Shown here piece after piece: positions 46,597-54,799 of a stretch of 54,799 nt of DNA (its first letter is position 1; each line of letters starts with the position of its first letter). The DNA lies in the NCBI RefSeq assembly GCF_022340605.1, contig NZ_JAJDNQ010000140.1:1-54799 (forward strand), read 5' to 3'. The DNA comes from Thiohalocapsa sp. Its GTDB lineage: Bacteria; Pseudomonadota; Gammaproteobacteria; Chromatiales; Chromatiaceae. Made by a program: the position numbers and the translations under genes. The notes under the pieces are model-generated. The model saw only the letters and a program-made list of their open reading frames with translations, did not search any database and had not been told where the DNA came from.

Positions 46597-47514
46597 TCAG
46601 ACGCTCCGCGCCTTGGCTCGTTGCTCCAGGCTGTGAATGAGGCTGAGGTGGATCTCCTGGTCGGTGCGGATGGGCATCAGAATGATATTGAGCCGGGTGG
46701 CGATGGCCTTCAGCGTTTCGCGACGGCGCCGCCAGGCGTCACGGTAGGCGCGTCCGGCGGCGCTGTCGTCGGTGTCGATCTCCACCAAGGTGCCGTCGGT
46801 GGCGGTGAAGGTGACGTTGCCCATGGCCGGGATCTCCCAGTCCGCCGGGTCGTCAACCGGTATCAGCACCACGGAGTTGCGCTGGACCAGGTTGCCGAGC
46901 ACGCCTTCGAGGTCACGCACCTCGCGGTTCAGGTCGGCGATGACGAACACCAGTGAGCCCGTCGGCAGGCCGCGGGTGGCGCGGCGCAAGGCGCCGGCCA
47001 GGGCGTCGATGGAGGTGCTGCGTTCGGCCGCCGGCTGGGTCAGTGTGCGCAGCAGTTGCCACAGTGCACGGCGGCCGCGGGCGGGGCGGAAATGTTGCAG
47101 CCCGGCCTCCGGGTCGCCGAAGGCCATGCCGCCGACGCGGTCGTTGAGGCGGCTCGCGGCCCAGCCGATGAGCGCGGCGGTGCGCGCCGCCTGCACCGAC
47201 TTGAACGTGCCGCGGGTGCCGAAGCCCATGTGTGGCCCGCGGTCGATGCAGAGCACGACGCTGCGCTCGCGCTCCTCGCGGAACACCTTGAGGTGCGGCT
47301 CGTTGAAGCGGGCCGTGACTTTCCAGTCCATGTGCCGGATGTCGTCGCCCTCGCGGTACTCGCGCACCTCCTCGAAGTTGATGCCGGCGCCGCGGAACAC
47401 CGAGGCGTACAGGCCGGCGAAGGTGGAGTTCACCAGGTGGTGCGACGGCACGCCCAGGGTATGCGCCTGGTGGCGGAGCTCCAGGAGATCGTCGAGGCGG
47501 GGGTAGAGGCTCAT
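46597..47514 (-). CDS. DUF58 protein of the moxR-bat operon
   Basis: A 305-residue cytosolic protein of the DUF58 family, with FRGAGINFEEVREYREGDD followed by IRHMDWKVTARFNEPHLK, the hallmark region, and a downstream VWA-like half (VVLCIDRGPHMGFGT, PTGSLVFVIADLNREV). DUF58 proteins link MoxR ATPases to VWA partners. It is followed by 268 bases containing repeat D before moxR upstream, and by 129 bases before DUF4381 downstream. Confidence 0.9.
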   Translation of the reverse strand: MSLYPRLDDLLELRHQAHTLGVPSHHLVNSTFAGLYASVFRGAGINFEEVREYREGDDIRHMDWKVTARFNEPHLKVFREERERSVVLCIDRGPHMGFGTRGTFKSVQAARTAALIGWAASRLNDRVGGMAFGDPEAGLQHFRPARGRRALWQLLRTLTQPAAERSTSIDALAGALRRATRGLPTGSLVFVIADLNREVRDLEGVLGNLVQRNSVVLIPVDDPADWEIPAMGNVTFTATDGTLVEIDTDDSAAGRAYRDAWRRRRETLKAIATRLNIILMPIRTDQEIHLSLIHSLEQRAKARSV

Positions 47515-47574
47515 GCTTTCGGCAGGGACGAGGGCCTGGGGACGGGGGATCGATACGTCGCAATGCGGCGGTTG

Positions 47575-47745
47575 TGTGCGCGGTGCGAAGTGCGCAGTGC
47601 GTGGCCCGATCCCATCGGCGATGCGCTTGCCCTGCCTGCTGGGGCAACACCCGCCGGCGGCATGCTGCGCTGGTTGCTACTGGCGCCGTCCCTGCACTGC
47701 GCACCGCGCACCTGGCACTTCTGCTTTGCACGACGCACTTCGCAC
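47575..47745. repeat. Repeat D copy between moxR and DUF58
   Basis: GTGCGCGGTGCGAAGTGCGC (47573-47592) is complementary in part to GCACTGCGCACCGCGCAC (47694-47711) and GACGCACTTCGCACGC (47730-47745). The insert would lie in the operon transcript, as the copy at 7540-7619 does in the nif operon. Confidence 0.7.
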
Positions 47746-47782
47746 GCTTCCAAGAGGGCCGATGGCACGCGAACAGCCCCGT

Positions 47783-48739
47783 TCATGGAATCGCCACCAA
47801 ATTCAACAACCGATTGACGAACTCATCGGTGGTGATGCCCTCGGCCTCGGCCTCGAAGGTGAGTAGCAGGCGGTGGCGCAGGATCTCCGGGGCGACGAGC
47901 TGTATGTGGTGCGGCGCGACGAACTCGTCGCCGTCGAGCCAGGCGCGGGCGCGGGCGCAGCGGGCTAGGGCGATACTGGCGCGCGGCGATGCGCCGAAGC
48001 GGCACCAGCGCGCGAGGTCCGGGTCGTAGAGCTTCGGGTTGCGGGTCGCCTGCACCAGGTCGACGATGTAGCTGTGCAGCTTCGGGTCCAGGTACAGCTC
48101 GGCGACGTTGCGGCGCATTGCAAACAACTGCGCCTGACTCAGTGGCCTGGCCGGTGGCGGCTCCGGGTGCTTCTGCTGTGCGCTGTCCAGCTCCAGGATC
48201 TTGAGCTCCTCCTCGCGGGTGGGGTAGGTCACCACCGCCTGCATCAGGAAGCGGTCCAACTGCGCCTCCGGCAGGTGGTAGGTGCCCTCCTGCTCCACGG
48301 GGTTTTGCGTCGCCAGCACCATGAACAGCTTGGGCAGCGGATAAGTACGCTGGCCGACGGTGATCTGGTGCTCCGCCATGGCCTCCAGGAGCGCCGACTG
48401 CACCTTGGCGGGGGCGCGGTTCACCTCGTCCGCCAGCAGCACGTTGTGGAACAGCGGGCCGGGGCGGAACTCGAACTCGCCCTGCTCGTGTCGGTAGATG
48501 TCGGTGCCGATGAGGTCCGACGGCAGCAGGTCGGGCGTGAACTGGATGCGGTGGAAATCGCCCTCGATGGCCTCGGCCAGTGCCTTCACGGCGGTGGTCT
48601 TGGCCAGGCCCGGCATGCCCTCCACCAGCAGGTGCCCGTCGCTCAGCAGGCACACGAGCATGCTGTCGATGAACTTCTGTTGGCCGATGATGCGGGAGGC
48701 GATGTGCTCGCGGACGGGGGTCAGGTCTGCGGGGGTCAT
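47783..48739 (-). CDS. MoxR-family AAA+ ATPase
   Basis: A 318-residue AAA+ protein with Walker A VEGMPGLAKTTAVKAL (about residue 40), Walker B VLLADEVNRAPAKVQSALLEAM and sensor 1 LATQNPVEQEGTYHLPEAQLDRF, all typical of MoxR ATPases. It is thought to act as a chaperone for complexes built with VWA proteins. It heads the bat operon. ATG 48739 (MTPADLTPVREHIASRIIGQQ) matches the family start; ATG 48832 is in frame and would add 31 low-complexity residues. Confidence 0.92.
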   Translation of the reverse strand: MTPADLTPVREHIASRIIGQQKFIDSMLVCLLSDGHLLVEGMPGLAKTTAVKALAEAIEGDFHRIQFTPDLLPSDLIGTDIYRHEQGEFEFRPGPLFHNVLLADEVNRAPAKVQSALLEAMAEHQITVGQRTYPLPKLFMVLATQNPVEQEGTYHLPEAQLDRFLMQAVVTYPTREEELKILELDSAQQKHPEPPPARPLSQAQLFAMRRNVAELYLDPKLHSYIVDLVQATRNPKLYDPDLARWCRFGASPRASIALARCARARAWLDGDEFVAPHHIQLVAPEILRHRLLLTFEAEAEGITTDEFVNRLLNLVAIP

Positions 48740-49495
48740 GCTCGGGTACTTGGGTACTGCTCTGGGGTCTTGGTGGTGAGGTGCGGCTTGGCCCTCGTCA
48801 GGGGCCTCGTTGGGCGCCTTGTCGCGGGGCATCGCTCCCGGTGACGGCGCGCACCCGCTTGGGGCATGCCGCTGTCGAGGGCGGACGCTCCTGCGGCGGC
48901 CTTCGACAGCTGGGGCGTTGGGAGCATGCCGTCTGCCGCGTTATTGTGATTCGGGTTTGCCAATACTCAGCATTCCCGCAGCGCCTCAATCCTGCGGCTT
49001 TTGGCGGTTGGACGCAAGCGTGTTGCGATTTCTGCCGAGTCGCATAAGGGTTTCTGAAATATTGGAATATTCTGATGCTCCGTGCTCCGCCAGCTACCCG
49101 GTCGAGCCTTCTTGCGCAGTCGAGTCAATGCGCTGCGGTGCGCAGTGCCGGCGGCAATGCGGGCACCGTCATGGGGCGGGTGAACTGCAGCACGCTCGGC
49201 GGCCACTGACCGCGCCGACGACCGCATCCGTTTCGCCGCTGAGCCGGCTGCGGGCGCCGGTTGCACATCGGGCGCGACAGGTGAGCCATCGATGGGCGCG
49301 GCGAAATCCATTATTCGCGCCGAACAAAGTCTTCTCCTTCGTCCAGTGGATGCCGAAAGCCGCCAAAGGGCCATCCGCCGGCCTGTACAACGCGTCTCGG
49401 CGCACGGGGGCGGGCGTCGCCGGAATCTGGGTTTTCGGGTAGTCTCCCGCGGGCAGAAAGTGACCGAATAATGACAACGACGGGAGGAGGGGAGC
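48740..49495. other. Intergenic region, no gene recognised
   Basis: About 750 bases with only shadow-like frames. An AT-rich island at 49040-49075 contains the perfect inverted repeat AATATT-GG-AATATT (49057-49070), unlike the surrounding GC-rich DNA and possibly an operator or promoter. If the moxR start is 48832 the gap is 660 bases. Confidence 0.45.
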
Positions 49496-49771
49496 TTGTA
49501 CATCAAGCGGTATCGAGGGCACACCTACCTGTACCAGGTGGATTACGGCGAGGAGGCCGCGGTGGCGCGCATCATCGTGCGTAGCGACGCCGCCGGCACC
49601 GAGGGTTTGTTCCTGGTGAAGCAGGACGGCTCCCTGGAGCCCGCCGACGACCGCCCCGGCTTTGGCAGCAACACCCTGCGCCACGACGGCCTGTGGCCCA
49701 CCCCGCCGCGGGAGGCGATCCGCGACGCGGTGGTGATCGCCCGGCAAAAGGCCCACACGGCCGACTACTGA
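49496..49771 (+). CDS. Small hypothetical protein, TTG start
   Basis: A 91-residue protein starting (M)YIKRYRGHTYLYQVDYGEEAAVARIIVR and ending AIRDAVVIARQKAHTADY. The first half looks like four short beta strands; the rest is loop and one helix. The start is a TTG preceded directly by GGGAGGAGGGGAGC, one of the strongest ribosome sites in the window, and no ATG is available, so the unusual start is well supported. No family was recognised. It has no operon partner. Confidence 0.7.
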   Translation: MYIKRYRGHTYLYQVDYGEEAAVARIIVRSDAAGTEGLFLVKQDGSLEPADDRPGFGSNTLRHDGLWPTPPREAIRDAVVIARQKAHTADY

Positions 49772-50074
49772 TACGCTTCGTGCTCTTCGCGTACTGCGTG
49801 GGGATGTGCTGCTCTAGGGGCGCTGGTCGACTGACCCCGGAATCGATGCCTATTGCGGACGCTGTCCCCGGACCTCGCCCTCACGGCCTTGTCCCTGGAT
49901 CTGCCTGGACCAGAGTGTCGTCCTAGCCGATGACGCAGTGCCGCGGGCCGCCAGCGCCGCCGGGGGCACGGGTCTCGGAACCTCAAGGGCCAATGCTCGT
50001 CGAGGTGCTATTACCCCGTTTCAGCCAATTTTGCAGGCGTCAACCCGGGTGAGGCCGGAGCCGAGGAACCGGGT

Positions 50075-50190
<116 letters not shown>

Positions 50191-50213
50191 GCGAAGTTGG
50201 GAGAAACGCTGCA

Positions 50214-51365
50214 CTAGCGCATGTATGGAGGCACGTACTCCGGTACTTCACCCGTCGCCAGGTAGGGAAGCGTCACGGTGCGGTAGTAGTCCTCGCCGCG
50301 CGGGAACCAGCGCTTCCAGGCGTGCTGCCATTCCTGCGGCATCTCCTCCGGTAGCCAGAAGCGGTCCGGCAGCGGTTCCAACGGGCTCGGCGCCTGGGCG
50401 ATGCGGAGCTCGGCCGTGACAATGCCCGGACCGTCTTCCGCCGGGCGACGTGCCAGGATCTCGCCCGTGGCAGCGACAATCATGGCCTCGCCGAGGTAGC
50501 GGGAGTCGTAGGACACATCCGGCAGCTCCGGGCTATCGAAGCCGGCGAAGGGGCCCGCATGGGAGCCATGGATCACGGGCACCCCCAGCAGCCGTGCCAT
50601 CCGCGGCGGGGTTTCCCGCAGCATGCGCCGGTTCAGCGCGCGCAGCGGGTGATCGTCCGGCGCCTCGTCTGACAAGGTCCACCACGTGGAACCGGCAAGC
50701 AGGAGCCGCACCTTGCCGGCGAGACGCTGCGCCGTGCCGGCGCGGACCATCTCCCAACAAAGCGCGACGCCCACCGGCCCGATGGGTGTCTCTAAGACCC
50801 CATCGTCGTCTCCGCCAACGTAGTAGCAAGTTTCCCAGTAGGTGGGGAAGTCCTTGTCGTGGCGGCGCACGGAGCCGTCCGGCATGGCCAGGAGGAAGGC
50901 GTTGTAAACGTCTTCGCCAGCCCGGGCCAGGAAGGACCCGCCAATGGTCAGGTGGTGTTGGCGCGCGAGGTCTTGCAGCAGCCGCGCCGGTGCGCCGTCG
51001 ATGGGGTGGATGGCCGTCAGCATGTCCGGATGGAAGGCGGCGGCCGACGTGAACATCTCCGGCAGCACGATCCAGTCTGCCCCGGCGGCGATCGCCTCAC
51101 GCGCGAGCCGCTCGGCTTGGGCGAGGTTTGCTGCGGCATTGCCCAGTTTGGGGGCCATCTGGACGGCCGCAGCCTTGATGGTGGTGGGATTCGATGTTGT
51201 GGCGCGTTCCGATGCGGCGCCCGCGAGCCGGTGCGCGCCGCCCGCGAGGCCGGCAATACCTGCCAGGAGACCTTGCAGGAGCGTTCGGCGGGATAACCGC
51301 TGCCGATCTGGCGGCTCCGGTTGGCCGTCCGAGAGGTCGTGTTGGTGCTGTTGATGCTGAGGCAT
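50214..51365 (-). CDS. Tat-exported carbon-nitrogen hydrolase (nitrilase superfamily)
   Basis: A 383-residue protein. The N-terminus carries a twin-arginine signal, [21 protein letters not shown] (about residues 22-42; shown in two parts LSRRTLLQG and [11 protein letters not shown]). The catalytic triad of the nitrilase superfamily is visible: Glu in [13 protein letters not shown], Lys in [11 protein letters not shown] and Cys in [10 protein letters not shown]. Amidases, nitrilases and N-carbamoylases share this fold; a periplasmic member is uncommon. The cognate substrate is unknown. ATG 51365 ([10 protein letters not shown]) was chosen over 51449 because the twin-Arg then lies at a usual distance; GGTGA precedes it. 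Confidence 0.85.
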   Translation of the reverse strand: MPQHQQHQHDLSDGQPEPPDRQRLSRRTLLQGLLAGIAGLAGGAHRLAGAASERATTSNPTTIKAAAVQMAPKLGNAAANLAQAERLAREAIAAGADWIVLPEMFTSAAAFHPDMLTAIHPIDGAPARLLQDLARQHHLTIGGSFLARAGEDVYNAFLLAMPDGSVRRHDKDFPTYWETCYYVGGDDDGVLETPIGPVGVALCWEMVRAGTAQRLAGKVRLLLAGSTWWTLSDEAPDDHPLRALNRRMLRETPPRMARLLGVPVIHGSHAGPFAGFDSPELPDVSYDSRYLGEAMIVAATGEILARRPAEDGPGIVTAELRIAQAPSPLEPLPDRFWLPEEMPQEWQHAWKRWFPRGEDYYRTVTLPYLATGEVPEYVPPYMR

Positions 51366-51937
51366 GGATTCACCGCTGGTGTAGGCGGGGCCTTGCCTGC
51401 GTTGCCCCTGCTTCGCGCGAGAGTGCAAGCATAGGTCGCATTTGCCCATTTTGCGGCCCGGCGATGGCGTGGGTGATGAACGAGCGGCTCAAGAGCAATC
51501 GGGCGCCGATGACCGAGGCGGTGGACAAGCGCGGGGGCGCCAACGCTTTCGGCTCGCGCTTGCGGCCGGCGTCGAGTCCGCTCCGCGGACCGTTCCGCCG
51601 GCCTGGCCAGATCCGAGCACTACCGCCCCCGGTGCACTCATCCGGAAGTATCAAGACCACTCTCGACGCCGCCCGCAGTGATGATGCGTGTCGACCTGGA
51701 GGCCGACACTCCGGCCGCGGGTCGCGATGGCCGGAGTGTCGCCCTCCAGGGCGACACTGCGCGCGCCGGGGCGGACGCCATCAACCTTTCCAAGACCGTC
51801 CACTACTCCCTCGAAGGTGGTTGGGCAGGGACGGGCATGACCGCGCGGGATGCGGCGCAGAACCGGCACTGGTTGGCTTGCCCTCGGGGCGCTACCATGG
51901 CGGGTTATCTCAAGGCCCAGCACCTGGTTCAACACCC
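51366..51937. other. Intergenic region with composite family B element (51688-51757)
   Basis: GTGTCGACCT..AGGCCGACAC (51688-51709), a central TCCGGCC...GGCCGGA pair (51710-51735) and the exact family B palindrome GTGTCGCCCT-CC-AGGGCGACAC (51736-51757) stand in a row. No gene is evident; the plus frame runs open into prfC but has no family similarity before ATG 51938. Confidence 0.75.
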
Positions 51938-53518
<1,581 letters not shown>

Positions 53519-53523
53519 AAGGG

Positions 53524-53605
53524 GGAAGTGCGGAGTGCGAAGTGCGGTTAGGTCGGCGTCTTGTCGCCGCCCGGCACTGCGCACTGAGTACTGCGCACTC
53601 GAACG
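53524..53605. repeat. Repeat D copy after prfC
   Basis: GAAGTGCGGAGTGCGAAGTGCGG (53525-53547, pattern of AGTGCG heptamers) is complementary to GGCACTGCGCACTGAGTACTGCGCACTCG at 53573-53601. The element separates prfC from the next gene. Confidence 0.7.
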
Positions 53606-53653
53606 CCCGCGTGGTCGGTCGCGATCCGCCTTTCGCCGCGTTGCACGTTAATC

Positions 53654-54739
53654 ATGCCCGAAACGCTTGATCTTCTCGTCCCCGGCCTCCTCGGTCCTAT
53701 GCCGGTGCCGGTGCCGGTGCCGGTGCGGGCGCTGCGCACGCCCACGCTGGACCTGTTGCTGGACCGCGCGGTGGTGGCCGAGCCGGCGGGAGACGACACG
53801 GCGTCGGTGCTGCTGGCCCGTTTCGGCGCCGCGGCGAGCGCGCCCTATGCGCTGGCCGCCGATGATCCGGACTGGGATCGAAGCGGTTGGTGGCTGCATG
53901 CCGATCCGGTGCACCTGCGCCCGGACCGCGACCTGCTGCGGCTCTTCGACGCCTCGCATCTCGGTATCAGCCGCGCCGAGGCGGATGCGCTGGTGGCGGC
54001 GCTGAACGGCCACTTCGTCGGTGACGGCCTGCGCTTCCACGCGCCGGTGGCGGACCGCTGGTACGTCGAGTGCGCCACGCCGCCGCGCCTGGACACGACA
54101 TCGCTGGCGCGGGTGGACGGTCGGCACATCGACGGCGCTCTGCCCACCGGCCCCGATGCCTCCCGCTGGGCAGCGCTCATGAGCGAGGCGCAGATGCTGC
54201 TGTTCCAGAGCCCCATGAACCGCGCGCGCGAGGCCGCCGGCCGCCCGGCCGTGAACGGATTGTGGTGCTGGGGTGGCGGCATCTGGCAGGTTCCGGCGAC
54301 GCCGCCCGCGCTCGCGTTGGGCTCGGCGCCGCTGCTGCGCGGGCTCGCCGCGGCCGCCGGCATCGAGCACCGCGCCCGGCCCGGCGCCGACGCCGCCGCC
54401 GAGCTCGGGGTGACCCGGGTCGGGGGTAAGCCTGGGCGCGTGCTGGTGCTTTGGGGCGGCCTGGATGAGGCCCTGCGGGACCGCGACCAGGACGCCTGGG
54501 CCGGCGCCGCCGCCCGGCTTGAGCGGTGGGTTGCGTCGCTGCCGATGGCGCTGCGGCGCGGCGAGGTGCGCGCGTTGCGCATCGACACCTGCGACGGCGA
54601 CTGCCTGCTTGTGCGCGGCTTGGACTTGCGCTGGTACCGGCGCCTGCTGCGGCGGCCGCGGGCACTGCTGGAGCGGGCCACCGTCGGGTCTTCGCCGGGA
54701 CCGGCGTTGCGGCCGCCGTCGGGTTTGCTGCAAGACTGA
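53654..54739 (+). CDS. RpfE-type conserved protein (COG4255 family)
   Basis: A 361-residue cytosolic protein starting MPETLDLLVPGLLG. Conserved blocks are WWLHADPVHLRPDRDLLRLF, LVAALNGHFVGDGLRF, RWYVECATPP, GALPTGPDASRWAALMSEAQML and PAVNGLWCWGGGIW. This is the gammaproteobacterial family that includes Xanthomonas RpfE and is sometimes labelled a phosphoglycerate-mutase-like regulatory protein. No enzymatic activity is established for it. A PVPVPVPV run at residues 17-24 is encoded by a GCCGGT repeat. In related genomes it is often next to recJ. Confidence 0.82.
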   Translation: MPETLDLLVPGLLGPMPVPVPVPVRALRTPTLDLLLDRAVVAEPAGDDTASVLLARFGAAASAPYALAADDPDWDRSGWWLHADPVHLRPDRDLLRLFDASHLGISRAEADALVAALNGHFVGDGLRFHAPVADRWYVECATPPRLDTTSLARVDGRHIDGALPTGPDASRWAALMSEAQMLLFQSPMNRAREAAGRPAVNGLWCWGGGIWQVPATPPALALGSAPLLRGLAAAAGIEHRARPGADAAAELGVTRVGGKPGRVLVLWGGLDEALRDRDQDAWAGAAARLERWVASLPMALRRGEVRALRIDTCDGDCLLVRGLDLRWYRRLLRRPRALLERATVGSSPGPALRPPSGLLQD

Positions 54740-54745
54740 TCCGCG

Positions 54746-54799
54746 CTACTCCGGCAACCGGAGCACCTTCCAGGCACCCTCGACCTGGCACATGTCCGC
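54746..54799 (-). CDS. Partial CDS, 3' end of a gene leaving the window
   Basis: On the minus strand an open frame enters at 54799 and ends at TAG 54746-54748, reading ADMCQVEGAWKVLRLPE. The Cys, the WKV core and the convergent position next to the RpfE-type gene make a real C-terminus plausible, but 17 residues are too few for a family call. Confidence 0.4.
   Translation of the reverse strand, partial: ADMCQVEGAWKVLRLPE

Noticed and set aside
51194..51937. N-terminal extension of prfC
   Set aside because: The frame is open only because of high GC; it crosses palindromic repeats and the nitrilase gene start, and RF3 similarity begins exactly at ATG 51938.

Overview
This is a GC-rich bacterial chromosome segment. 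Its gene content suggests a halophilic, nitrogen-fixing gammaproteobacterium, most likely a purple sulfur bacterium of the Chromatiales (Ectothiorhodospiraceae or Chromatiaceae type). The main reasons are a nifE-nifN-nifX block, paired glycine/sarcosine and sarcosine/dimethylglycine N-methyltransferases (de novo glycine betaine synthesis), several cation and osmolyte transport genes, and many small palindromic repeats. The taxon is an inference; no rRNA marker is present.

Layout. 1-930 holds repeats and an Uma2 nuclease remnant. 931-4853 has an EF-G paralog divergent from a CPA2 cation/proton antiporter. 5446-6060 encodes a lysine/alanine-rich histone H1-like protein. 6226-11658 (minus) is a FeMo-cofactor assembly operon: nifE, nifN, nifX, an RseC-family gene, a NifX-associated DUF269 gene, a DUF683 (CCE_0567-type) gene and nif-specific ferredoxin III. 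A sigma-54 -24/-12 promoter and a perfect NifA-type upstream site (TGT-N10-ACA) lie before nifE. A divergent SIR2-like gene (12202-13080) has its own -24/-12 candidate, so it looks like part of the nif regulon. 14090-23739 is central metabolism: ChaA-type antiporter, a GH13 glucan enzyme, glgA, zwf, an ankyrin lipoprotein, a chimeric ORF and glycerate kinase.

23975-26601 is an osmolyte-uptake locus with an unusual QAT/TAXI double binding protein and a BCCT carrier that has lost its core. 27072-31499 has ndk, then a decayed accessory island: a PD-(D/E)XK fragment, a NACHT-FGE STAND NTPase pseudogene with three lesions, and an apparently intact AbrB/PIN toxin-antitoxin pair. 31765-35599 is the betaine-synthesis locus: a MarR/EctR-like regulator and a cytochrome c gene diverge from gsmt-sdmt. 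35996-39553 has a GT2 glycosyltransferase convergent with an exported S8-type protease. 39785-48739 (minus) is a complete moxR-DUF58-DUF4381-batA-batB-batC-batD operon; BatC carries a long SDQQQQ repeat tract and BatD a QYQPG tract. The right end has a small unknown gene, a Tat-exported nitrilase-family protein, prfC, an RpfE-type protein and the tail of one gene leaving the window.

At least six families of dispersed palindromic or tandem repeats fill the intergenic gaps, and one copy has been absorbed into the coding end of nifE. Several genes show clean internal deletions or fusions (BCCT, NACHT, the 22016 ORF), so small recombination events appear to have remodelled this genome. No tRNA, rRNA, CRISPR array, transposase or complete insertion sequence was recognised. 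The most novel-looking items are the sigma-54-linked SIR2-like gene with an altered catalytic position and the binding-protein/BCCT pair.
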